Shown here: positions 37,060 to 46,783 of the stretch, one piece after another
Layout of the letters: each line of letters opens with the position of its first letter
How positions within the stretch are numbered: position 1 is the stretch's first letter
Assembly (NCBI GenBank): GCA_963675135.1
Contig: OY776123.1
Span: forward strand, 498,501 to 562,500
DNA length: 64,000 nt
DNA from: Galeopsis tetrahit
Lineage: Eukaryota > Streptophyta > Magnoliopsida > Lamiales > Lamiaceae
Reading direction: 5' to 3'
Notes under the pieces: generated by a model
Seen by the model: only the letters and a program-made list of their open reading frames with translations
The model's database searches: none
Told to the model about the DNA's origin: nothing
Translations under genes and position numbers: made by a program

Positions 37060-37744
37060 ATGACGGGGAGGAAATCGGGCTAATGAATTCGTGGGAACGA
37101 GCAGAAGATGCAGAATCACGACGATGGGGCAGAGTCGAAGCTTTCGAGTTTGTGATTCTTTTTGCCCCTACTGCATCTTTGCTTAAATTTGTTCATTCTT
37201 GTTTTTGATTGCTTGAATTTTATGATCCTTTGCATTGAGGGTTTTCTGTATTATTTTAGCTGGTAGTGATGAACTGATGAAGGAAGCAGAGATTAAGGTA
37301 AAGATTTAGGATTATATTTTATCAAAGTGGTTTCTGCTGTATAAAAATTGTCCAATTTTGGTTGCTGCATTCATCTCTCTTCAATGCTTGATGGTTGAAA
37401 ATGGCTGCACTCATAAATTCTTGAATTATTAAAAAAAAAGAAAAGAATTAAGGTGATGTGAATTAAATGACTTCAACCATCATCGATTTGAAATTCAACC
37501 AGAAAATTACAACCTTGTTTTATCTCTTTTGTTTGGGATGTTGGATTTGGCGAATTGAATCTACTCAATATAGATAAAGGGTAATATGAGGCATTGTTTA
37601 TAAATAAAGTAAACGATAATCTGAGAGAAAGAAGTGATGTTTTGAGAGTGAAGGTAAAATACTGTAGTGTGAAAAACGAAATTGGACAATAAAAAACGAA
37701 AAGTGTGATTAATGATACATGACAAAGGGGGACTAATTAAAAGG

Positions 37745-38082
37745 AGTACACACATGTATAAAGTAATGATATAGAGCTCAAAAATTAGCGTTTTGTGCAG
37801 TATAAAAAGTTTATACAGAAGTTGAACTTCACACATCTATAAAGTAATAATACAGTGCTCGAAGATGAGCGTTTTGTGCAGTATAAATAGTTTATGCAGA
37901 AGTTGAATTTCACACATGTATAAAGTAATGATATAGCGTTTTGTGCAGTATAAAAAGTTTATGATTTTGTGCAGTATAAAAAGTTTATGTAGAAGTTGAA
38001 CTTCACACATGTATAAAGTAATGATATAGAGTTCGAAGATAAACTGTCTTGTGCAGTATAAAAAATTTATGTAGAACTTGAA
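37745..38082. repeat. Minisatellite, about 80-bp unit, four or more copies
   Basis: Units contain acacatgtataaagtaatgat, then gcgttttgtgcagtataaa, then gtttatgcagaagttgaactt. Internal deletions give uneven unit lengths, and one unit has an extra short copy of ttttgtgcagtataaaaagt. Confidence 0.8.
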
Positions 38083-38599
38083 CTTTATAAGAAACTCGTC
38101 GTCTGATTCCATATCGAAATTTATTCCCAAACCTCTAATTTCCTTGCAAAATAATGGATTAAAAAAAGATACAATAAAACAAGAAAAAAGAGCTATGGGG
38201 TTTACTAATTATTGATTTTGGGCCACACCATATAACATTGTTTGGCAGGGAATAATAATAATTTTAAAGTGTATAATGATTATAACTATTCTTTTATTTC
38301 CTTTTCTAGTTGATAGGGTGGATATCCACTGCAAAAATTCTTTTTAAAACCATGCAAAGCAAATGATGATTGAACCTTAACTTTTCCTACAAAACAAAAA
38401 AGACACAATTCAACCAACTTTTCCCATATAAAAAATTCTAATTTCACGTATAAAAAAGGTTGCAAAAAGCATGAAATGAAAAAGGGCATATTGCAGGAAT
38501 ATACAATAATTTACAGAAAAATGATTGTACAGATACAGTAGCAATACTTGTGGAATCATGGATTGTAAAGTGTGATTTTGATTTTAGAATGCTTAGAGT

Positions 38600-38822
38600 T
38601 AGGGATGGCAATGGGGCGTTCAAAATCTGTTCTGTATGGACCGGGTATAGACCCGTCGAGCAGGTATGTGATGAGTCGTAGATTTTGCTAAATCGGGGCC
38701 GTCAACCCATCTCCGAATCTGTCATCCATAAATATAGACGGGATGGAACGGGTGCCCAAGTCCATGAATTTTCTGGCGGGCAAGTCCTAGGACAGGACAA
38801 ACCCGTCTCGTCATCATCCCTA
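38600..38822. mobile_element. hAT-like low-complexity element (TAGGGATGGCAATGGGG type)
   Basis: Starts TAGGGATGGCAATGGGGCG and ends CGTCATCATCCCTA, an imperfect inverted terminus. The interior has repeated acccgtc / gacgggatggaacggg words. No clean target duplication is visible. Confidence 0.5.
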
Positions 38823-39355
38823 CCAAACACTAAGTTATAAAACCACAAATCGATTCTCTCTTCTTACACTTAATAGTTTCTAAACCATAACCCGTCATCA
38901 AATCATTACAATCGCACCCAACAACGATATATAATAATACAACAACATTCACATTGATTTGACATAAAATTAAATCACACTAATCAAAACAAACACACCT
39001 TACGATTCCAAAATCTCTTTAGATTTCGAAAACTCACTTAAAATTCAAAACAAAAATACAACACCATACCAGTAATTACTTTGTAAAGCAACTCAACATA
39101 ATTGTCACGTCGCTTTTTATATACAAAAGAGAACAAAAATGAATTCTTTTTTCCACTTTTTTGCTAAAAAAAGGCCAAAGCTTTGCTGGCTGTTGAAAAA
39201 AAGAGAAGAAACTTTAATTGACTAACTAAAAAAATAGCTAAATTACACCAAAAAGCCCTTCTACGATAAAAGGTCTTTAATTTCCATCTCATAATTGCTG
39301 TAATGGATTTATCAGTTATGAGGCAATATAATAGTTTTTTACCTGATAATTATGA

Positions 39356-42300
39356 TTAAGACCCCATAATCTTGATTAGAAATGCAGTCTCCATTGCTGC
39401 TTCTTTGCTTTGTAAGTATCTGTTTTCCTCTATAACTTCACATGTTAGATTAAGAAGGACCGGACGCTTAGGGTCGTAAATAGAATATTCCCTCACTCGA
39501 GCAACCCATTTTGCAGCTTCCCAGACCCCAAACCTGATAGACATAATTTAAACGAATGCTGTCAAATTAGTAACACAGAATTTTCAAAAGATCCCTAAAC
39601 TTTTGTTTCGATAGGTCCTTAAACTAATTTTTTGAAAATTTCGATTTATCTTATTGGTCCCGTTAAATAATACTCCACATACGTTAATTTTATTAATATC
39701 CAGATATGTTTTGTGCAAGTAGTTTTAACCCCGATATTTCAGGTGACGAGTGCCTAAGTGACTTGCGAAAAATAAAGGACCATTAAGGTGAACCAAAAAA
39801 TTCTGCAATTGTTAAAGGACCTTTTGATGATTATGTCAATTTGTAAATACATACGGAGTAAAATTTTAAATTGTACTGCCTATCCCAAAGTAGTTTAGAT
39901 GCTAGAGGTGATAAATAAGAAAGCAGAACACATTACCTTGTATTAAAAGACGATGTCACCAAAACGGCAGGGTATAGTGCATCTTTCTTGATATTATCAT
40001 AGGGAGAACATTCCCGTATTGCCCGAAAATCTTCAATATCCCCAGGGTATCCGAACTCCTCATAGTCATTAGGCGTAAGTGGTATAATAGGTAATAAAAG
40101 GGTGTGAGTTGGGTCCAAAAATGGAACCTGAATAATAAACAAAAGAAAGGTTAACTCAACTGAATGTTGAAATTGCAATAACAAGGAAAGACGAGTAAAG
40201 CCACATCCTCGGGCAAGAGGGAGCTGCCCGAAAGATTCACTTGATTTTTTTTTTTGACTTGATTGCAGCTAAAATCACGATTTTTGCATTAATTACCGTT
40301 TAATCTAGACAATTGGATAGTAGCAAATATACGGAGTATAATTTACTATCGTGTAGAATTGCTGTGATTCAATTGCCTGGAAGACTGTTTGATTTGCTAT
40401 TATCCAATTGTTTAAATTAGACAGCAATTAACGCAAAGGTCGTGATTTTAGCTGCAATTAAGCCAATTTTTAAACTGTGAACTAAAAGGAAATGTATAAG
40501 ATGTTTTAGAGTATCACACCCTTAAAACAGCAGCTCGAAATAAATCTGGACAAAAGTTAATAGCTGAAGCAACTAACAATCCTCCAGCACTGTATCCCCA
40601 GCCAGCCAGCTTGGTTTCTTCCACAATCCCTCTTTCGATTAGAAATTTAGCACACGATATATAATCTTTAACAGAATTGAGTTTCTTAGTTTGCCTGCCA
40701 TCATGATGCCATTTTTTACCTGCTCCACCTCCACCCCTGGAAATTAAGATCATCAAAGTAATCAAGAGGTCGAAAGCCAATGTCAACAGAACATATTCAA
40801 AAAATTTAGAGCTAGAAATAGGGTTAATTGCATGAAACCTCCTCGTGAAGTTCCCTTGTGGTTTGGAAATTGCACACAATTCCTCTGTGGTTTATTAAAT
40901 AAAGCTACTAACTCTACTTATTTTTTCCAAATGCTGAAGTCTTGAGATTATACTATGAAGGACATAACGGGAAATAGGGAAAATAGATAGCACCGTTAAC
41001 TCGTTTCTGAAAAAACAAGAGTTAGCTTTATTTAATAAACCATAGGGGATTTCGCACAACATTTCCAAACGAGGGGGTTTTGAGCATCCATTTAATTTAA
41101 TTTTTTTTGCAGTAAAGAGATGGTTGAAGAAATAAACAGATGCACAACAGACCTAACATCAGCATAAGCAATCACCCAACCACGATCAAGAAGGCTTTTA
41201 AGCTCATTTCTCCATCTTTTGTCCAGTATCTCACCATATGCTCCATGCCCGTGAAGCAATCCAGGATTTTCACCGTTTTTCTTCCTGTTGTGCGAATATA
41301 GAATGGTCAGTGGAATTGGAACCCCGTCATACGAGGGGACAACATATTCTTCACACGCATAATAGTCAGAGAGATCGTTCCATGTGCTATCACTATCTTC
41401 ATTGCTAGGGAGGTTTTTTGATCCATATAACACTCGTGTCCTTTCATAATGCAAGTTTTGTTGTTGAACTATAGTCCATTTTCCACTTTGCAAATCATAG
41501 TCAACCACTGCATCGGGCATCTAGAAAAAAGAAATAAAGTGAATACATAAGGACATACTACAGGAAAGACACTAGAATGATACGCTATGCAACTAAAGAC
41601 GTTACAATGCAAACCATGATAAGCTAAGCAACAAAACCCAACTTATTTTGGAAGACTTAAGCAGAGAGTGGCGATGTACAAATTATAACAAATCTGTCAT
41701 AGCTCATTGTCTAAACAATATATACCACGGAAAGAAAAAATCCCATTCAGTAAAAATGAAATATTGCAAAATGTGTAATGGTCCATAAATACGACTGATC
41801 TGCTAGATTTGGTCGATTTAATGAAAAAAAGTAATGTTCATTTGTTTTGCTCAACAGAAGGGCTTATTTGTTCTCAATATAATAGTTAAATGATTTATTT
41901 GAACCCAGAGAAATATTGAGTGCTTACATGTACCTTGAGCAATAGTTCAGGGTCCTAGATGTACCTTTTCCCTATTATAAATGCTTTATGATTTCTGAAG
42001 TAAATGAAAAATAAATAAAGAACTATTTACACAATCCAGGAATATATATAGAAGGCAAGAAACAGAAAGCAAATACAATTACATACCACTGGAGATGTTA
42101 TTGTAAAGCGCATGGTTGAAGAATAGAAGTCATTATTTGCTCCCGGCAATATTTGGGATACATGCTCTGGAAGAGGCAAATGCTGTGGATTGAACTCTTT
42201 GAGAGGAGCTCCAGCCTGTAAAAGTAATACCGTTACATAAGACACTGCAGTTCCATTATTTGTCTAAATTAATTTATATATCCATAACAATAGATTATAG

Positions 42301-44611
42301 TGTCTTCATGGAAAAAGAAGAACTCTCTGTTAATCAAGTTTTACATTTTAATTAAACATAGGGAGTATTTCAATAGAAATATCCTAACAGAAAGTCAGAA
42401 ACAACGCCAACTGGACTTCAAAAGACACATATAGGATCCGAAGGCTGCATTACCTTGCCATTATCTAAAGGCAAAGGAATAGAACACAGTTCATATTTTC
42501 GTCCATCCCTCGTAATAATTAGCAAATGTGAGTTGCAGAAATCAACGTCTTCAATGATCAGTTGTTGGTCGTAGGAAAAAACATTCTGCAAAAGATCACA
42601 GAGAGACATAAGGTCTGGATCATGCATGCGTACATGGTTAATTACAGAAATATGCTAACCTCCCAATTCCTGGGGCTACATGAAGAAGCAACGGGACTAT
42701 ACAAAAGGTAATGGTGATCAACAGGTTGCCCTTGCATAGCAGCATCAGTAAAGAGGTAGAGATATCCTTGATGATGCTCGATAATACAATGGACGTTTTC
42801 CTCACTTTCCCAGACTAGTGTCATACCAGATAAAGGCTCAGCTGCATTAATTAGAAAGACCTAACAGCAGGTTATAATATATAAAACCAGTTTATGGGTC
42901 AACTTCACCTATTAACGGGTCAATAAAACATCCTAGTAGCCATACCTTGGACGATTGTGATGAGAGTGCATTCACAGTTATAAACTGGAAGTCTTTAGTG
43001 TGTCTTATACTCAGATGAACGTTTTCTTGAGTTTCCTCCATAACTAATACATCCTCGTCATCTGTACCGAAAATGCTGCAGTAGATCCTGAAAGAATCAA
43101 ATGCCAACTTTAATATCGAGATCAAATAACGGACAAGTATTATAAGGGCCATAATCAGCAATGCCAACCTAAAGGGTCTCTGCTTATCATTTGTAACTAC
43201 ATAAAGTAATGCTCGCCCATTTTTAGCCCAAGCTATACTGGAAACACGATTAGCATGAGGCTTGCTACAAAGAGACCCAAAATTCAAGTCTCTAACGGAT
43301 AATTTGAAGCAATCATTATCCTTGTCAAACATAGTGTATGCAAGATATCTGTGATCGGGTGAGATTTCTGAAAGTTCTTCATAGGCATAACCTGTTGATA
43401 AAGTTTGAATACAAGTAAATTTACTCAAACTAATGTCAACTTTAAGTAGTAAAAATTTAATAGTAGAAAAACAAAATGTTACCTCCAAATCTTTCAGCTT
43501 CTTCATTGTAATCGAGCAGCTTTTGCTCAATTTTCTGTCCAGATGTGAAATCAAAACCAGCTGCCGGAGATTTGTAAGAAACAAACTGTTCGTGTAGACT
43601 CGCTAATCTCCTACATAACACTGGATATTGTTTTCCTTCTTCGACTCGTCTATAATACAACCTGTAATAAACAAAAAAATCACAACAACTTCTTCAACTC
43701 CAGATTTAAAACACACAAACATAGAACAGAGAATTCTTCACTTCCACAGACATTCAATCCACCAAACAAAAAAGTTATCAAACACCTAACTAAACATATA
43801 TAACTATATTTCTCCAAATTACTGCTTGCGACGAAAAGAGCAACCACGATTAGGGCTGTAAATGAGTCGAGCCGAACGCGGTGTAGTTCAAGCTTGTTTG
43901 AAATATTATCGAGCTTTGAAATTATTGTTTGAGCTTGTTAGATAATTAAACGAGCCGAACTCGAACGAGCTTTATTCGAGCCGAACACGAGCCGAGCTCG
44001 AGTAGTTCGACATTTTTACACTAAATTTATCTTTTTTTTTACTTAAGTTCAAGCTTGTTTGATATCCATGTCGAACCAAGCTCAAACGAGCTTTTACCTA
44101 ACAATCTCGAATCGAGTATCGAATAGCTAGGTTTGATTTTCAACCCTAAACACTATCATAATTCACATCTCATAAGGCATGACCAAGCTTCTGAACAATC
44201 GATCAAATAAGTACAGTAACAACAAATAATTGAAACAGGGAAGTAATATTACCAAGGACCCCATCGGAGGGGCGGCGTAGAGAGTTCAGCGGCAAGGCGG
44301 CCGGCCATCTCCGATTGGAGCTTGGACTGGAGGCGTTCTGTGTCGGACATCACAGCTTCAGTGTACTTCTCCTCCTGCTCCATGTAAACGTCCATATGCC
44401 GCATAGCTACCTTGTCGGTCAATTGCGACATCCAATTGTACTCGTCTTCCCATGACTCACCGTGCAGGGTGAAACTCACCGGCTTTTTCGGAGGTTTTGG
44501 CTGCGACGGCGGGGCCGGGGGTGGATGGACCTTCTGAGGCTTGTAATTGGCTACTTGGATGATGGCGCGGTGGCGGATATGGCGGCGGACGGCGGTGAGC
44601 AGGTGGCGCAT
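39356..44611 (-). CDS. Prolyl-oligopeptidase family (S9A) protein, probably inactive (At5g66960-like)
   Basis: Eleven exons on the minus strand: 44253-44611, 43483-43661, 43169-43391, 42946-43087, 42660-42860, 42454-42585, 42087-42215, 41153-41520, 40520-40736, 39937-40127, 39356-39533; 2319 nt, 772 aa. An Arg-rich N terminus that could be an organelle transit peptide is followed by the S9A N-terminal region, a beta-propeller (SPDHRYLAYTMFDKDNDCF, VSSIAWAKNGRALLYVV) and an alpha/beta-hydrolase domain (YDGVPIPLTILY, HGHGAYGEILDKRW). The nucleophile elbow GWGYSAGG is present (Ser627). The segment that normally carries the catalytic Asp (LHD...WEPAKWVA in protease II) reads SFNTRFGVWEAAKWVA, with Asn712 at the Asp position, and the C terminus (LLNLTCEVIEENRYLQSKEA) lacks the His of the usual GHGG motif. 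Ser alone is kept, so peptidase activity is doubtful. Confidence 0.88.
40831..41098. mobile_element. Imperfect-palindrome MITE in POP intron 8
   Basis: Left gggttaattgcatgaaacc...cctctgtggtttattaaataaagct and right agctttatttaataaaccatag...ccaaacgagggggttt are inverted copies over most of the element. The centre is about 80 bp of unique sequence. The target duplication is unclear. Confidence 0.6.
43851..44147. mobile_element. hAT-like cgagccgaac element in POP intron 1
   Basis: Starts TAGGGCTGTAAATGAG and ends GATTTTCAACCCTA, with imperfect inverted termini. The interior is variants of gagccgaacacgagccgag around a T-rich centre. Flanks aaccacgat and aacactatc are only loosely alike, so the duplication has eroded. 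Confidence 0.6.
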
Positions 44612-44616
44612 CGGAG

Positions 44617-45535
44617 AGAGGTTTAGGGTGAACAGCTCTCGAGGGGTTTAACTGGCTATGTCAGCATTTCAATAATATTTTATATTTAATAAATTAATGT
44701 CGATTTTATTTTTTTTGTATTTTCATTTTATAAAATTTCAGAATTCAATCAATTTATTTAGATTTTTAATTTATTTTTGGAAATATCAGGTGTTTTCTAA
44801 TCAGTTATAAAATTAATCTTCTTCATGTACTTAGAGAGACATAAAAGTAAAAAAATACTTACAGTATCATTGAATAAAAAAGGATTAAAAATTAGAAAAA
44901 TGTAAACTTTTAAGGACCAAAATCATTTTATCCTTTAAATATACACATCTATTGCTTATAATAGTCCGTGTACACAGGCTATTTTTTTTTCTTTTTAAAA
45001 ACTCAAAAACATACTACTATATATTAATGAAAAAATAAATATAAGATGCACTCAAAATCATAACATTGGGAATAAGTAAAACATGATGAAAATTTTGTTC
45101 CAAGACATTTCGCTTTTTTTAAAAAAAATTGAGACTAAATTCGTAGATCTTCTTGAAGACTGCCTCGTGACATTTCCGTTGCTCCGTTATGCAAGGAAGT
45201 GTTTGAGGCATTTGATGTAGACGCATGGTCTTTCTAGGTGAGCCAAGTGCCCTGCTTTCTTTATACGTACAATGGCGGTTGAAGTAGAAAGAGATAGAAA
45301 AATGTTAAGAAGGAGAAAATGTAGAAAGAGGTCGATTTCATTCATCTGTTCTACTTTTCGTGTTTCATTTAGTGTTACCGTACTGGATGATTAACACATA
45401 TCAATGTACCGTATTCAACTCATTGATTTGTTTTTTCATTTTTCGCATGTCATTCATCCACACTATGAAAGAAACATCAAATAGAAACATATAATTTCAT
45501 TTAGAGAGAGATAGTCATTATTATCGAAATAACAT
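44617..45535. repeat. Segmental duplication, copy 1 (partner 52281-53385)
   Basis: Shared landmarks in the same order and orientation: ggtgaacagctctcgaggggtttaactggc, ggaaatatcag, taagtaaaacatgatgaaaatttt, aattgagactaaattcgta, the hydrolase-exon block, then cacatgtcattc-like and tttcatttagagagagatagtca. Copy 1 lacks the LINE fragments that interrupt copy 2 at 52449-52865. Confidence 0.8.
45150..45255 (-). pseudogene. Orphan copy of the alpha/beta-hydrolase last exon
   Basis: On the minus strand this reads RIKKAGHLAHLERPCVYIKC followed by LKHFLA and an early stop. It matches the last exon of the hydrolase at 52983-53121 (GIKKAGHLAHLERPCVYNKC). The rest of the gene is absent here, so it cannot be functional. 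Confidence 0.8.
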
Positions 45536-45767
45536 CAAAATCCCCCAAAATTCTAAAACAAACATTCCCTATAAATTCAATTTTTACCAAAGTTTGATTA
45601 GTTGAATAAAATATAGTAATATATAATTAGTATTTTAACCGAAGTTTGATTTGATTTATATAATCGGGACAAAATGAACGTGTGCAAATACTAAAATGTG
45701 CTCAGATATCTAACTGAATTACACTCATTATATCTACATCAAACAGACACTCAGATATACTCCCTCC

Positions 45768-46182
45768 TATGGATATAAACGAGTCGAGTAGTGTTTAGCT
45801 CAAAACTCGATTCGATTGTTATACTTAAAGCTCGAAACTTGACTCAACTCGGTCGAGCTCCACTCGATAAGAAATTTGATAAACTCGAGTTCGACTCGAT
45901 TACCTATATAATTTTCAAAATTAATTTTAAAACATTTTTTTTTTAAAAATAAACTTGATTACTCGTATATAAATATAAATTATATATTAATGGGAAAATA
46001 GTAAATATTATGCAAGCTCGATTAGGCTCGCGAGCCTTTCGAGGCGAGTATTTATGAACTCGAACTCGGTGGCTACTTGAATAGGTCGAAACTCGACTCG
46101 ACTAACTTCGAGTCGATTTCAATCTTTTTCCAAATCGAGTACGAGTGTCTTGCTAGTAGGCTCGACTCACTTACATCCCCTA
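45768..46182. mobile_element. hAT-like tcgag-word element inserted in a Stowaway-type end
   Basis: Left tatggatataaacgagtcgag and right cgactcacttacatcccctaa are inverted. The flanks ctccctcc (45760-45767) and acccctcc (46183-46190) are similar, and joining them restores a typical tactccctccgtttttc MITE start, so this element probably inserted into that MITE. Confidence 0.55.
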
Positions 46183-46609
46183 ACCCCTCCGTTTTTCAAT
46201 AAGTGTTGTTTTAACATTTGTAATATCTGCAACACAAATAAGCAAATGAGTTTGCTAAATATGAAAATGGCGGAACATTAAAAAAAAAAACTTTTATTAA
46301 GGTTTCTCAGCTTCTTCATGAATGATCTGACCTCCAAAAATGACTTTGCCAACTCAATAATCTGGCTGATGGAAATGAACAAAAAAGGTAGTGTGAAAAT
46401 AAAATTCCAGAGGCAAATTGAAGATTAACCAAAAAAAAGTCGCTCGTGAAGCGCCTTTAATGGCGGAAAGTGGACCTGCGCAGCTGTCGAAGCGCCGGAA
46501 TCCACCGAGCAACGGAGTGGACGCCATGGGAGTTGAGGAGGTTGTGGAGGAAGAAGGGTTCAAACTCTTGAACCAAATTCCCCCCATTTACGCTCTCTTT
46601 CTTGAATAG

Positions 46610-46617
46610 GCGGCAAA
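46610..46617 (-). promoter_or_regulatory. E2F-type site upstream of RNR1
   Basis: The minus strand reads TTTGCCGC, an exact fit to the E2F consensus TTTSSCGC, 167 bp upstream of the RNR1 ATG. E2F control of plant RNR genes is established in the literature; use of this copy is inferred. Confidence 0.55.
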
Positions 46618-46632
46618 ACTTCAAAAATCGCC

Positions 46633-46652
46633 CAAACCCTAAAGCTATATAA
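46633..46652 (+). promoter_or_regulatory. Telo-box and TATA-like box of RNR1
   Basis: AAACCCTAAA (46633-46642) is followed at once by TATATAA (46646-46652), about 130 bp before the start codon. Together with the E2F-type site this resembles an S-phase promoter. Confidence 0.5.
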
Positions 46653-46783
46653 CCACCCATCGAAAACCCCATTTCATAAATCTCCGTGTGTGAGTTTGTT
46701 TATTCAAAGCCCAGAGAACTGATTTGTGGTGTCAGTGGTGATACCCACAAACTGTTTGTTGAAAGTACTCAGTGAGTGGGAAA

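Larger units (their letters stand above)
37060..39355. other. Intergenic region between MOCOS-like and POP genes
   Basis: No gene seen. It contains the 3' flank of the MOCOS-like gene, the minisatellite at 37745-38082, and the low-complexity element at 38600-38822. The rest is AT-rich with nothing recognisable. Confidence 0.5.
44612..46783. other. Intergenic region POP-RNR1: copy 1 of a segmental duplication, then an inserted element and the RNR1 promoter
   Basis: 44617 to about 45535 is a diverged direct copy of 52281-53385 and includes a dead copy of the neighbouring hydrolase last exon. 45768-46182 is a tcgag-word element. The RNR1 promoter motifs are at 46610-46652. No complete gene is supported in between. 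Confidence 0.6.

Noticed and set aside
37745..38082. Possible CRISPR-like array
   Set aside because: Units are contiguous with variable length and no distinct spacers; this is a plant minisatellite.
37561..38130. Minus-strand frames with repeated LLHKLFILHK
   Set aside because: They are translations of the minisatellite; the repeats are not codon-periodic.
46354..46672. Short open frames on both strands just upstream of RNR1
   Set aside because: They overlap the RNR1 promoter motifs, show no recognisable domain, and the two strands mirror each other; most likely promoter sequence.
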